64,000 nt of DNA, taken from Gammaproteobacteria bacterium (GTDB taxonomy: Bacteria > Pseudomonadota > Gammaproteobacteria > SZUA-140). The notes below the pieces were generated by a model. That model did no database searches and was not told the DNA's origin. It saw nothing but the letters and a program-made list of their open reading frames with translations. Below are positions 17,681-26,737 of this stretch, in pieces (the stretch's first letter is position 1; each line of letters opens with the position of its first letter). The translations under genes and the position numbers were made by a program. Where the stretch lies: NCBI GenBank assembly GCA_015491865.1, contig WFVD01000013.1, positions 62,001 to 126,000 on the forward strand. Direction: 5' to 3'.

Positions 17681-19429
17681 ATGGCTGGCAAAATCCCGCA
17701 GCAATTCATTGACGAACTACTTGCACGTGTCGATATCGTCGACCTGATCGACGCCTCCGTACCGCTCAAAAAAGCGGGGCGCAACCACACCGCCTGCTGC
17801 CCATTCCACGACGAAAAAACCCCATCGTTCACCGTCAGCCAGGAGAAGCAGTTCTACCACTGCTTCGGCTGCGGCGCACACGGTACTGCCATCGGCTTTT
17901 TAATGGAGTATGAACGGCTCGATTTTCTCGATGCAGTCCGTGACCTCGCCGCCCACGTCGGGATGGAAATCCCACAGGGTAGCTACTCCGCCAGCAGCAC
18001 GCAGAATGACAGCAAACCGCTCTATGAGCTGATGCAGCAAGTCGCCAGCTTCTATCGACAACAACTCAAAGAGCACCCCAAAGGCAACCAGGCGATCGAC
18101 TACCTCAAGGCACGTCACCTGAGTGGCGAGACAGCAGCCGAGTTTGGCGTCGGCTACGCCCCACCCGGCTGGGAGACATTGCAAACACGTTTTGGCAATG
18201 ACAACACCCATGCGCTCGCCACCACCGGCATGCTGATCAAAAAAGAGAACGGCGGCCACTACGACCGCTTTCGCGAACGGATCATGTTTCCGATCCGCGA
18301 CACACGCGGGCGCGTCATCGGCTTCGGCGGGCGGGTGCTGGGTGACGACACCCCCAAGTACCTTAACTCCCCCGAAACCCCAATCTTTCACAAAGGACGG
18401 GCTCTTTACGGACTGTTCGAGGCGCGCCAGGCCAATCGAAACATCCAGCGCCTGCTGATCGTCGAAGGCTACATGGATGTGGTGATGCTGGCACAACACG
18501 GCATTCGCTACGCCGTCGCAACACTCGGCACCGCTACCACCGTTGAACATCTGGAGCTGATGTTCCGCACCACCAGCGAAGTGGTCTTCTGTTTCGATGG
18601 TGATCGCGCCGGACGCGACGCGGCCAATCGCGCCCTGGAAAACACACTCCCCGTGATGCAGGCGGGGCGGCAGGCCCGTTTTCTATTCCTACCCGATGGC
18701 GAAGACCCCGACTCACTAGTGCAAAAAGAGGGCAAGAGAACATTTGAAGCGCACATCGATGAGGCCGCGCCACTCTCGGCCTACCTCTTTGCTCACCTCT
18801 CACAACAGGTCGATATGGGCAGCATCGACGGCCAGGCACGCCTCATCGAGCTGGCACGACCACATCTCAAAAAACTCCCCGCAGGCGTATTCAAACATAT
18901 GATGGTGACCCGCCTGGCCGAGCTCACCCGCATGGAGCCGCGCACCCTCAACCGCCTGCTCGGCAACAGCGAAGCAGCCACCACAACGGCGCCGCCGCGA
19001 AGAAACAGAGGCCAGCACAACAATCAACCATCATTAATACGCCAGGCCATTACCCTGCTACTCAACAACCCCGCCCTGGGGCAACTGGAAACAGAACCCC
19101 AGCGGTTCGCCACGCTCAACGCTCCCGGCGTCGCGCTCTTGATCGAATTGCTTGAAATGTTGAGAACCAGCCCATATCTCACCACCGGAGCAGTGCTGGA
19201 ACGCTGGCGAGATCGCGAAGAAGGCCGCTATCTAGCCAAATTAGTGCAACAGGAAAAGCTGGTCGATAACGATCTCCAGCAACAGGAATTCAGCGATCTG
19301 CTACAGCAACTCTACCGCCAGCACTGCACGCAACGGATAGCATATCTCTGCAACAAACCGGCATCAGAACATAGCGATGCTGAGAAAATGGAGTTACAAC
19401 AATTGCTTAAACAAAAGTCAGGGGTTTGA
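17681..19429 (+). CDS. dnaG: DNA primase DnaG
   Basis: 582 residues, normal length. The N-terminal zinc-binding domain has CPFHDEKTPSF and YHCFGCGAHG (residues about 40-65). The catalytic core has the RNA-polymerase motif (FGGRVLGDDTPKYLNSPET) and the TOPRIM acidic residues in LIVEGYMDVV and FCFDGDRAGRDAA. The C-terminal helicase-binding domain is more divergent and rich in Q and L. It makes RNA primers at the replication fork together with DnaB. A Q/R/N-rich linker sits near residues 445-455. Co-transcription with rpsU and rpoD is expected. Confidence 0.97.
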   Translation: MAGKIPQQFIDELLARVDIVDLIDASVPLKKAGRNHTACCPFHDEKTPSFTVSQEKQFYHCFGCGAHGTAIGFLMEYERLDFLDAVRDLAAHVGMEIPQGSYSASSTQNDSKPLYELMQQVASFYRQQLKEHPKGNQAIDYLKARHLSGETAAEFGVGYAPPGWETLQTRFGNDNTHALATTGMLIKKENGGHYDRFRERIMFPIRDTRGRVIGFGGRVLGDDTPKYLNSPETPIFHKGRALYGLFEARQANRNIQRLLIVEGYMDVVMLAQHGIRYAVATLGTATTVEHLELMFRTTSEVVFCFDGDRAGRDAANRALENTLPVMQAGRQARFLFLPDGEDPDSLVQKEGKRTFEAHIDEAAPLSAYLFAHLSQQVDMGSIDGQARLIELARPHLKKLPAGVFKHMMVTRLAELTRMEPRTLNRLLGNSEAATTTAPPRRNRGQHNNQPSLIRQAITLLLNNPALGQLETEPQRFATLNAPGVALLIELLEMLRTSPYLTTGAVLERWRDREEGRYLAKLVQQEKLVDNDLQQQEFSDLLQQLYRQHCTQRIAYLCNKPASEHSDAEKMELQQLLKQKSGV

Positions 19430-19553
19430 CAAATAATTAGCCTGTCAGCGCCAAAGACCATTTTTCGGGGTTCTCATACCCTACTGAAATGTTATAGAAT
19501 AGCGGGCTATTTTTTGCTCACGCATCACTGTATGAAGGAAGGGCTCACGCCAC

Positions 19554-21362
19554 ATGAATCAAGCACAGCAGCAATCTCAGCTTAAGATACTGATAGCAAA
19601 AGGCAAAGAACAGGGTTTCCTCACTTACCGCGAAGTAAACGATCATCTTCCAAGCGACATCGTCGATCCAGACCAGATCGAAGACATCGTTAGCATGATC
19701 AACGACATGGGTATCACGGTGCATGAAGTCGCGCCCGACACCGATACCCTTGCGATCTCAGACTCGTCTGCTGCCAGCACCGATGAGGATGCCGCCGAAG
19801 AGGCCGCCGCTGCACTGGCCAGTGTTGATAGTGAATTTGGCCGCACCACTGACCCCGTCCGTATGTATATGCGCGAAATGGGGACGGTGGAGCTGCTGAC
19901 ACGCGAAGGCGAGATCAAGATCGCCAAACGTATCGAAGCGGGCCAGCGCCAGATGCTCCAGGCACTTGCCACCTATCCTCAGACCATCAGCAGACTGCTT
20001 GAAACCTACGCCAGAGTCGAAAATGAAGAGGCCCGCCTGAGCGACTTACTGACGGGCTTTATTGACCCCAATGCAGAAGATGTCATTCCGCCCCCTGCAC
20101 CGCCCAAATCCAGCAGTGATAGTAGCGATGATGACGAAGAGGTCGTTGATACCGGCCCAGACCCTGAAGAAGTGCGCGAGCGTTTTGCTGAGATCAGAAA
20201 ACGTTACAACGATACCATTGCGGCGATCACCAAAGACAGTGGCGACCTGATCATTACCCAGCAGCTTCGTAGCGAAATGGCCGACCCGATCATGGAGCTT
20301 AAGCTCACGCCCAAGATTACTGAAGCGCTGATCACAAATCTTCGCGAGATGATTAGCCGGATTCGCGAACAGGAAAAGATCATCATGGACATCTGCGTCA
20401 GCAAGGCGCACATGCCCCGTAAAGAGTTCATCACCTCTTTTCCGGATAACGAAACCGATCTGAGCTGGCTACCCAAACAGATCGAAGGTGGCCACAGCTA
20501 CTCACCCGTACTCAAGACGTATGAAGATGAGATTCTGCGCGCACAGAGCAAACTGGTCGCAATACAAAATGAGTCGCACCTCTTCATTCACGAGATCAAA
20601 GATATCAACCGCAAGATCTCGATCGGTGAAGCAAAGGCACGCCGCGCCAAAAAAGAGATGGTCGAGGCCAACCTGCGACTGGTGATCTCGATTGCGAAGA
20701 AATATACCAACCGCGGCCTGCAGTTCCTCGACCTGATTCAGGAAGGCAACATCGGCCTGATGAAAGCGGTCGACAAGTTCGAATACCGCCGTGGTTACAA
20801 ATTCTCAACCTACGCCACCTGGTGGATTCGCCAGGCGATCACCCGTTCGATTGCCGATCAGGCGCGTACCATTCGTATTCCGGTACATATGATTGAGACC
20901 ATCAACAAACTCAACCGTATCTCGCGCCAGATGTTGCAGGAGATGGGGCGCGAAGCGACCCCGGAAGAGTTATCGATCCGCATGGAGATGCCGGAAGATA
21001 AAGTTCGCAAGGTACTGAAGATCGCCAAAGAGCCGATCTCAATGGAGACCCCAATTGGTGATGATGAAGATTCGCACCTCGGTGATTTTATCGAAGATCC
21101 AAACGTGATGGCACCACCCGATGCCGCCACCGTTGAAGGGCTGCGCGAAGCGACCAACTCAGTACTCGAAAGCCTCACCGCACGTGAAGCCAAAGTACTG
21201 CGGATGCGTTTTGGCATCGGCATGAACACCGATCACACCCTTGAAGAGGTCGGCAAACAGTTTGATGTCACGCGCGAGCGTATTCGTCAGATCGAAGCAA
21301 AGGCGCTGCGAAAACTGCGCCATCCAAGCCGCTCCGATCCACTGCGCAGCTTCAGCGACTAG
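19554..21362 (+). CDS. rpoD: RNA polymerase sigma factor RpoD (sigma-70)
   Basis: 602 residues. Region 1.1 is at the start ([22 protein letters not shown] type). An acidic non-conserved region (residues about 170-210) follows [21 protein letters not shown]. Region 2 is [20 protein letters not shown] through [20 protein letters not shown], and region 4 is [29 protein letters not shown]. It directs RNA polymerase to housekeeping promoters. GGAAGGG lies upstream of the ATG. A separate promoter is likely in the 124-base gap after dnaG, where a TATAGAAT-type -10 box is seen near 19493. A terminator follows. Confidence 0.98.
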   Translation: MNQAQQQSQLKILIAKGKEQGFLTYREVNDHLPSDIVDPDQIEDIVSMINDMGITVHEVAPDTDTLAISDSSAASTDEDAAEEAAAALASVDSEFGRTTDPVRMYMREMGTVELLTREGEIKIAKRIEAGQRQMLQALATYPQTISRLLETYARVENEEARLSDLLTGFIDPNAEDVIPPPAPPKSSSDSSDDDEEVVDTGPDPEEVRERFAEIRKRYNDTIAAITKDSGDLIITQQLRSEMADPIMELKLTPKITEALITNLREMISRIREQEKIIMDICVSKAHMPRKEFITSFPDNETDLSWLPKQIEGGHSYSPVLKTYEDEILRAQSKLVAIQNESHLFIHEIKDINRKISIGEAKARRAKKEMVEANLRLVISIAKKYTNRGLQFLDLIQEGNIGLMKAVDKFEYRRGYKFSTYATWWIRQAITRSIADQARTIRIPVHMIETINKLNRISRQMLQEMGREATPEELSIRMEMPEDKVRKVLKIAKEPISMETPIGDDEDSHLGDFIEDPNVMAPPDAATVEGLREATNSVLESLTAREAKVLRMRFGIGMNTDHTLEEVGKQFDVTRERIRQIEAKALRKLRHPSRSDPLRSFSD

Positions 21363-21383
21363 CCTCGCGCTCAATAGAAAAAG

Positions 21384-21414
21384 AAAGGGTGAAGTGCATC
21401 ACTTCGCCCTTTTT
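21384..21414 (+). terminator. Rho-independent terminator of rpoD
   Basis: AAAGGG-T-GAAGTG (21384-21396), loop CAT, CACTTC-G-CCC (21400-21409), then TTTTT. One internal mismatch in a 10-bp stem. Confidence 0.9.
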
Positions 21415-21490
21415 ATTGGCGCGATATCTCCTTTACAAAAATCAGGTGACGCAGCTTTTAGCAAAACGTTATACTGCACCCCCTTATATA

Positions 21491-21567
<77 letters not shown>

Positions 21568-21654
21568 TAAAATCAATAGGTTAGCGTGACTCGTTGACCG
21601 TCACCACCTCCTTCGGTACATTTTCGGCACACTGCTGAGTACCAGGATGTAGCG

Positions 21655-22010
21655 ATGGCGACCATAGTCAGCCCCCCCTCGAATACCTGGAAGGCCGTCG
21701 CCCGGGCTTCGGCAGAGCGCACCACCCTGAAAGATGCGTTGGAACGCTACCTTGCCGAAGTCACGTCCACCAAGAAACCCTCCACCCAGGCCGCCGAACG
21801 GCAGAAGACCAAAACGCTCAACCAGCGACTGGGTCAGTACGGACTTGCTCAACTCACCCCCGAACGCGTTGCCGAATACCACGATGAATGCCTGGCCGAG
21901 CCGAGGGCAAGAGCTCCAGCACCGTGTGTCTGGAGATGGCCCTGCTTGGTCATCTATACAGCACCGCCACCCGCGAATGGGGTCTGGGCATCGTGTGCAA
22001 TCCGGTCGCA
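21655..22010 (+). pseudogene. Tyrosine integrase remnant, frameshifted and truncated
   Basis: From the ATG at 21655 the frame encodes an integrase N-terminal arm/SAM-like region (TLKDALERYLAEVTSTKK, then LGQYGLAQLTPERVAEYHDE). At 21896-21905 a tandem duplication CCGAG-CCGAG shifts the frame. The protein continues in the next frame as EGKSSSTVCLEMALLGHLY, then ATREWGLGIVCNPVA, a pattern seen in core-binding domains of island integrases. After about 22010 the similarity stops: the catalytic domain with R…HxxR…Y is missing. It lies 87 bases from the tRNA end, as expected for an island integrase. Not functional. Confidence 0.8.
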
Positions 22011-22267
22011 ATGTTCGGCGGCCTGATATTGCGGGCTGGCACGGGGTTCGCTAGGATTGAATTCACTCTGCACAAAGAACATTCCGGAGATGTGGCGGGC
22101 CGGAATGTGTGCACAAGTCATCTCTTCGAGATCCGGTCACCAGACCGACCATAACCCAAGGGGTCAAATCTCATCTCCGCTACCACTGAAATGAGGAATG
22201 ACCTATGGGAAGCAATGATCTGTTGTGGGCGGAAAACTCCCCCTTCAATGAATCATCGCTCGCCAAT

Positions 22268-22499
22268 ATGAGCGATATCACCAAAAGTACCGAGAGGCAG
22301 CTTGTCAAGAGATTTGGCCATCTCCTCGTTGCAGCAGACTGCAGAGCTGTTTCACCGCACGCCGGATGGCCTGCGGGTCTCTCTGAGCCGGAACACGGTA
22401 TTCTCCAGCGCGTTGAATGCCGCCAAACGAAGAATTGGCCGGCGAATCTATTTCCGCGCATCCGTGTTGGCATGGTTGATCAAGGAGGGCACCGTATGA
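22268..22499 (+). pseudogene. Excisionase/AlpA-like helix-turn-helix gene, frameshifted
   Basis: Starts as MSDITKSTERQLVKRFGHLL in one frame, then continues in the next frame as SLQQTAELFHRTPDGLRVSL, SSALNAAKRRIGRRIYFR and VLAWLIKEGTV. The second part reads as a small helix-turn-helix protein of the kind encoded beside island integrases (helix-turn-helix, then GRRIYFR wing). A one-base change near 22325 would restore the frame. The TGA stop (22497-22499) overlaps the ATG of the next gene at 22496 as ATGA, which supports this as the original frame. Family assignment is by pattern only. Confidence 0.5.
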
Positions 22500-22831
22500 G
22501 TGTGATCCGTGTCGAGAAGAGCGACAACTTCACCATCCTCATCAACGACACTCTGCGGGATGAACGCCTGAGTTTGGAGGCTACGGGCCTGCTGGTCCGA
22601 TTACTGTCCCGTCCGAGTGACTGGATGGTGTGCTTCGAGGCGCTACGAAGGGAGAACCGGGTGGGGAGGGACAAGCTCCGGCGAATCTTGCGGGAACTGT
22701 CGAGTACGGGATACCTAGTTCGGCGGCGTGTTCGTCGCCACAGCAGAAAATTCTTCTGGCTAACGGAGGTTCACGAGGCGCCACAGACCAGTGACTCGAA
22801 AACCGTCGACGGCAAACAAGTCGACATATAA
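22496..22831 (+). CDS. Helix-turn-helix domain protein, island-borne
   Basis: 111 residues from the ATG at 22496, with AAGGAGG eight bases upstream. VEKSDNFTILINDTLRDERL followed by SLEATGLLVRLLSRPSDWMV and RVGRDKLRRILRELSSTGYL is a winged helix-turn-helix resembling the N-terminal domain of plasmid/phage replication or conjugal regulatory proteins (HTH_36-like). A basic tail follows. Translationally coupled to the broken helix-turn-helix gene upstream. Function unknown; a role in island replication or gene control is possible. Confidence 0.65.
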   Translation: MSVIRVEKSDNFTILINDTLRDERLSLEATGLLVRLLSRPSDWMVCFEALRRENRVGRDKLRRILRELSSTGYLVRRRVRRHSRKFFWLTEVHEAPQTSDSKTVDGKQVDI

Positions 22832-22882
22832 ATACAGAAGAAACAAATAAACACTACTACGTCGGACAGTCGTGGTGGTCAT

Positions 22883-23191
22883 TTGGGTAAACTGGTGTTG
22901 CCGCACGGCATGGGCATGACAGAGGTCAGAGAGGCCAGGAGGTCACGCATTGCCTACCTCAAGGCTTTGGTGGCTCGCTACCGCGCGGGGGAGTTCGACC
23001 CTACGCCCGGCCTGCCTGTTGCCAAGGCGCGAGAGCGAAAGCGCCGACGACCAAGGAGTGATGAAAAGCCAACGACAGAGGCCGTCCTGCGCGAGCATTC
23101 ACGTCTACTCCTGCAAGATGAGAAGCAGCTACCTGAGGCACTGCAAGGCAGCTTCAGCGAAGCTGATGTACAGCGTATGCAGACTTCGTGA
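22883..23191 (+). CDS. Small hypothetical protein, island-borne
   Basis: 102 residues from a TTG; a later ATG (near 22907) is possible. Charged and helical: TEVREARRSRIAYLKALVARYRAGEF, then a basic linker AKARERKRRRPRS and an acidic C-terminal part. No family recognised and no membrane segment. It lies between the helix-turn-helix gene and fic in the island and shares the GC-rich codon use of the island. Confidence 0.45.
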   Translation: MGKLVLPHGMGMTEVREARRSRIAYLKALVARYRAGEFDPTPGLPVAKARERKRRRPRSDEKPTTEAVLREHSRLLLQDEKQLPEALQGSFSEADVQRMQTS

Positions 23192-23288
23192 ATAAATATA
23201 GAAAAGGGCAGTTTTCTTGCTATGATGGGGCCGACATGTATAGAAACTCTGTAATTTATATACAAGTGCGGACAGGAGCGTGGTCGAG

Positions 23289-24380
23289 ATGACGACGCCA
23301 GCGATCCCCTTCTTGCCGCCCGAAACGGAACTGGAAAGCCGCGCTGTATTGAAAAAGCTTGCCCCGGCGCATCGCTACCTGGCCGAACTGAAAGGCATGG
23401 CAGCGACCATCCCCAATGAGCACATTCTCATCAACACCCTGGCCCTGCAGGAGGCCAAGGACAGCTCCGAGATCGAGAATGTCATTACCACGCAAGACGA
23501 CCTGTACAAGGCCAATTTGTTTGCGGACTACATCAAGAATCCCGCCGCCAAGGAAGTGAACCGCTATGCCTCGGCGCTGAAGCTGGGTTTTGAGCAGGTC
23601 CGGCGAGACCGCCTGATTAGCGTCAATCGAATTATCGAAACCCACCGTATTCTGGAACAGAACGACGCCGGCATCCGCACCCAGGGCGGTACCGTACTCA
23701 TGAACGAGACCACTGGCGAGACGGTATACACCCCGCCACAGACTCATGAGGAAATCGTGCGTCTGATGGGCAACCTGGAGCAGTACATCAACGATGACGC
23801 GCTCAGCGACGCCGACCCGCTGGTGAAAATGGCGGTGATTCATCACCAGTTCGAGAGCATCCACCCTTTCTACGACGGCAACGGCCGAACCGGCCGCATC
23901 ATCAATATTCTGTACCTGGTGGCCAAGGGCTTGCTCGATATTCCCGTACTCTATTTGAGCCGCTACATCATCCGCACCAAGGATGACTACTACCGCCTGC
24001 TGCAGGAAGTGCGCGATAAGGGAGACTGGGAGTCCTGGCTCATCTACCTGCTCGAAGGTGTGGAGCAGACCGCCCGCCAGACCATCTGGATCATCGCTCG
24101 CATCAAGGAAATCATGCAGGACTACAAGCACCGCATTCGTGCGGAGCTGCCGAAGATCTACAGCCAGGACCTGCTCAACAACCTGTTTCGTCACCCCTAC
24201 ACCAGGATCGAGTGGCTACAACAGGATTTGAGCGTCTCACGCCTCACGGCCACCAAATACCTCGAGCGACTGAGGGAAAGGGGCTTTATCGAGAAACATA
24301 AAATCGGGCGCTACAACTATTACGTGAATCGCCCCTTGATGGATACTTTTGCAAACATCCCTGAAATACCGAACAGCTAA
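23289..24380 (+). CDS. Fic family protein (probable class II AMPylase)
   Basis: 363 residues from the ATG at 23289 with AGGAG ten bases upstream (a GTG at 23280 is too close to it). The active-site motif HPFYDGNGRTGR is complete at about residues 192-203, with the catalytic His. An N-terminal inhibitory helix motif SSEIEN (about 59-64) matches the class II consensus S/TxxxE(G/N), whose Glu blocks ATP binding until released. A C-terminal winged helix (WLQQDLSVSRLTATKYLERL) follows. Such enzymes transfer AMP from ATP to target hydroxyls. In many type I restriction loci a fic-like gene lies among hsd genes, and hsd fragments follow here. It looks intact while its neighbours are decayed. Confidence 0.88.
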   Translation: MTTPAIPFLPPETELESRAVLKKLAPAHRYLAELKGMAATIPNEHILINTLALQEAKDSSEIENVITTQDDLYKANLFADYIKNPAAKEVNRYASALKLGFEQVRRDRLISVNRIIETHRILEQNDAGIRTQGGTVLMNETTGETVYTPPQTHEEIVRLMGNLEQYINDDALSDADPLVKMAVIHHQFESIHPFYDGNGRTGRIINILYLVAKGLLDIPVLYLSRYIIRTKDDYYRLLQEVRDKGDWESWLIYLLEGVEQTARQTIWIIARIKEIMQDYKHRIRAELPKIYSQDLLNNLFRHPYTRIEWLQQDLSVSRLTATKYLERLRERGFIEKHKIGRYNYYVNRPLMDTFANIPEIPNS

Positions 24381-24416
24381 GGAAGTAAACATTGCCACAA
24401 CTCGAACACCCGGCCA

Positions 24417-24986
24417 TTGACCAAGGAAGACTTCTCCCAGCAAGGCGCCATCTTCCTGCAACCCAAGGCCCAGTTCGACACCCTGGTCGCGCTCACCGAC
24501 AGCGACGACCGCGCCCGCGCCATCATCGAAGCCATGGAGTCCATCGAGGCCGACTATGACTCCTTGCGCGGCGTGCTGCCCAAGAGTGAATACCAGGAAC
24601 TGGACAACGCCGCACTCGGCCAGTTGCTGCGCACCCTCAACCCGGACGAACTGAAAAAAGTCTCCGGCGATGTGTTCGGCCGCATCTACGAATACTTCCT
24701 CACCCAGTTCGCCGACCAGAAGGCCCATGACGGCGGCGAGTTCTTCACCCCCGTCTCGCTGGTCTCGCTCATCGCCCACGTACTGGAGCCGGAAAGCGGC
24801 ACCGTGCTGGACCCGGCCTGCGGCTCCGGCGGCATGTTCGTGCAAAGCGCCCGCGTGGTCGAGCAGCATCACGAAAACCCGGCCGAGAAGCTCACCTTCT
24901 ACGGGCTGGAGAAGAACGCCACCACCATCCGCCTGGTGAAAATGAACCTCGCGGTGCACGGCCTCGAAGGCGGCCAACGAGAATGA
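24417..24986 (+). pseudogene. Fragment of type I restriction methyltransferase hsdM
   Basis: A 189-residue open stretch matching only the middle of HsdM: LTKEDFSQQGAIFL-type start, SGDVFGRIYEYFLTQFAD, GGEFFTPVSLVSLI, the SAM-binding VLDPACGSGGMFVQ and NLAVHGLEGG. The N-terminal helical domain (about 150 residues) and everything after the SAM motif, including the NPPF catalytic region, are missing. The preceding bases encode the start of another protein in a different frame (LPQLEHPAID). The 3' end is fused to hsdR sequence near 24970. Not a functional methyltransferase. Confidence 0.85.
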
Positions 24987-25839
24987 CGAGACCCGCAAAC
25001 GGTTTGAAGTGATGTGCCGCGAGGTGTTCAAGAAGTTCAAGGCTTGCCTCAACGTCCAGGGGGGCAACGCGCACCGGGCTGACTATGACGCGATCAACGT
25101 GGTTTACAAGAGCCTCCAGCAGGACCGGGAACAGGCGGACATCAGCGACATCATTCGGCAGTTGCACCAGGTAGTTGACGAGGCCATCGAGACACAGGGC
25201 GACCAGGTCGGTGAGGAATCGGAAGCCTATGACATCAGCAAGATCGATTTTGATCGCCTGCGCCAGGAATTCGAGCGCAGTCCATCAGAGCGCACAACAG
25301 TGCAAAACCTGAAACAGGCCATTGAAACGCGGTTGCAGCGCCTGCTGGCGCAGAATCCCCTGCGCACCGATTTCCAGCAACACTACGAAAAGATCGTGGC
25401 CGAGTACAACCGCGAGAAGGACCGCGTCACCATCGAGCAGACCTTTGAGGCGCTGCTGACTTTCGAGCAGTCGCTGGAAGATGAGGAACGGCGATCACTG
25501 CGCGAAGGGCTCGACGAGGAATCACTGGCGATCTTCGATCTGCTCCGAAAGCCGGATCTGGACGCCGCGGATATCAGGAAGATCAAGGCCGTCGCGGTCG
25601 AGCTACTGGCCCGTCTGAAAGCAGAGAAGTTGAAAATCGACCACTGGCGCGACAAGGAGATGACCCGTGATGCCGTGCGCCTGACAATTCGGGATTACCT
25701 GTGGAGCGATGATACTGGTCTGCCTGTCGAGGCCTACACGGAAGAGGATGTGAACAACAAAGCCGAGGAAGTATTTCGGCATGTCTACCGGGTCTATCCG
25801 ACCGCGCCATCACCGTACTATGCGGCTACAGCACTCTAG
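24979..25839 (+). pseudogene. C-terminal fragment of type I restriction endonuclease subunit hsdR
   Basis: ENDETRKRFEVMCREVFKKF, then DYDAINVVYKSLQQDR, ISDIIRQLHQVVDEAI, KIDFDRLRQEFERS and the C-terminal TIRDYLWSDDTGLP are those of the EcoEI-type HsdR C-terminal region. The nuclease and helicase motor domains are missing. The frame (first codons near 24973) differs from that of the hsdM fragment just upstream, so one deletion removed the end of hsdM, all of hsdS and most of hsdR. The piece could still be translated from the GTG/ATG at 25009-25012, but it would have no motor or nuclease. Confidence 0.85.
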
Positions 25840-26099
25840 CTGGCGGGTTGAAGATCAAGGTTTTGGTCCGGTAGATCACGTAGCCGGGAGAGCTGGAAGA
25901 TATCCTGACAGACCAAGGACAGGAGTGCTTCTTATCAGGGGATGTGGGTGATGCTGTTTTCGGTACACCAGCGGTACACCCACCCGTTTTCGGGGTGTTC
26001 GCCAAAGTGCGCTAAGTTATTGATGTAAAATTTATTACTGTTTCGGGCGGTTTCGCGGCGATTTGCTGGATACTCAATAACTTATTGATTTATGTGCGA
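25840..26099. other. Right end of the island, non-coding
   Basis: No gene. Contains short direct repeats: GCGGTACACC-like units near 25970-25982 and two TTATTGAT copies (near 26016 and 26083) flanking the attachment site. These could be integrase arm sites. Confidence 0.45.
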
Positions 26100-26146
26100 A
26101 CTCATAATCCCTTGGTCGTAGGTTCGAGTCCTGCCAGGCCCACCAT
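26100..26146 (+). repeat. Right attachment site: displaced original tRNA 3' half
   Basis: 18 bases identical to the tRNA (26100-26117) followed by GTAGG-TTCGAGT-CCTGC T arm, CAGGCCC and CCA. CAGGCCC is a perfect complement of the tRNA 5' acceptor strand GGGCCTG, whereas the current tRNA 3' end (CGGGCCC) has a wobble. Seven of the last 29 bases differ from the tRNA copy. Confidence 0.85.
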
Positions 26147-26147
26147 C

Positions 26148-26435
26148 TCATTCGCCGTTTTTTTCACTGCCACCGCCCCTGCCCTCTTCATCAGAAACCT
26201 CTGACTCCTCCGAAATACGACGCACTCCAAAAATCATTTTAGGCGGCACGCCCATTTCGAGGTCGACACCTGCCACGCGGTAATTTGAACCGCGCTGCTT
26301 GAGTATTGCATTCACCTTTTCCTGTTTTTTCATCGATAGAATAATGGTGTCTGCGATCAACTCATCGCTACTGAACTCCACTGTTTTATCCATGACCCTG
26401 CCGGATAGTTCCTTTGCTTTATCGAAGAGCGCCAT
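26148..26435 (-). CDS. Small conserved-looking hypothetical protein
   Basis: 95 residues from the ATG at 26435, chosen because AGGAGG lies eight bases upstream; the longer frame has no such signal. MALFDKAKELSGRVMDKTVE is amphipathic, then KQEKVNAILKQRGSNYRVAG, a hydrophobic core and an acidic glycine-rich tail (EESEVSDEEGRGGGSEKNGE). No family recognised. Cytoplasmic. Its stop lies two bases past the displaced tRNA 3' half, so the island may sit at the original downstream neighbour of the tRNA. Confidence 0.62.
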   Translation of the reverse strand: MALFDKAKELSGRVMDKTVEFSSDELIADTIILSMKKQEKVNAILKQRGSNYRVAGVDLEMGVPPKMIFGVRRISEESEVSDEEGRGGGSEKNGE

Positions 26436-26637
26436 AATACAAAACCTCCTGCCTGATTCAGAATAGCCATTGATTGACCAAGTATGGACCCAACCATCAC
26501 CACTGGCCAGTTCAAAACATAACAGGTAGCGGATGGGCTTGCGGAATACACAACGTATTGCGCGAGAAGCGCTCAGATGCGAATAACTCTCATCTATCCA
26601 CCTCGAATAAAACAGAGCAAAAACATACAAGTTAGTG

Positions 26638-26643
26638 TATAAT
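26638..26643 (+). promoter_or_regulatory. -10 box upstream of deaD
   Basis: Perfect TATAAT with a weak -35 region, about 95 bases before the deaD start. The long leader is typical of cold-shock helicase genes. Confidence 0.4.
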
Positions 26644-26737
26644 TTGCCGCCTTGCCGGAATCATCCCGCAAGTTCGCGCTCCCTCCCTCTGCTAGATGTT
26701 GAGGAGCACGACCCTCGAACACTATAGGTATTTACAG

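Noticed and set aside
23256..24194. A 312-codon open frame antisense to the fic gene.
   Set aside because: It is a codon-bias shadow of fic; its translation shows no domain or start signal.
24237..25067. A 276-codon open frame antisense to the hsdM fragment.
   Set aside because: Shadow of the coding strand in GC-rich sequence; the plus strand matches HsdM clearly.
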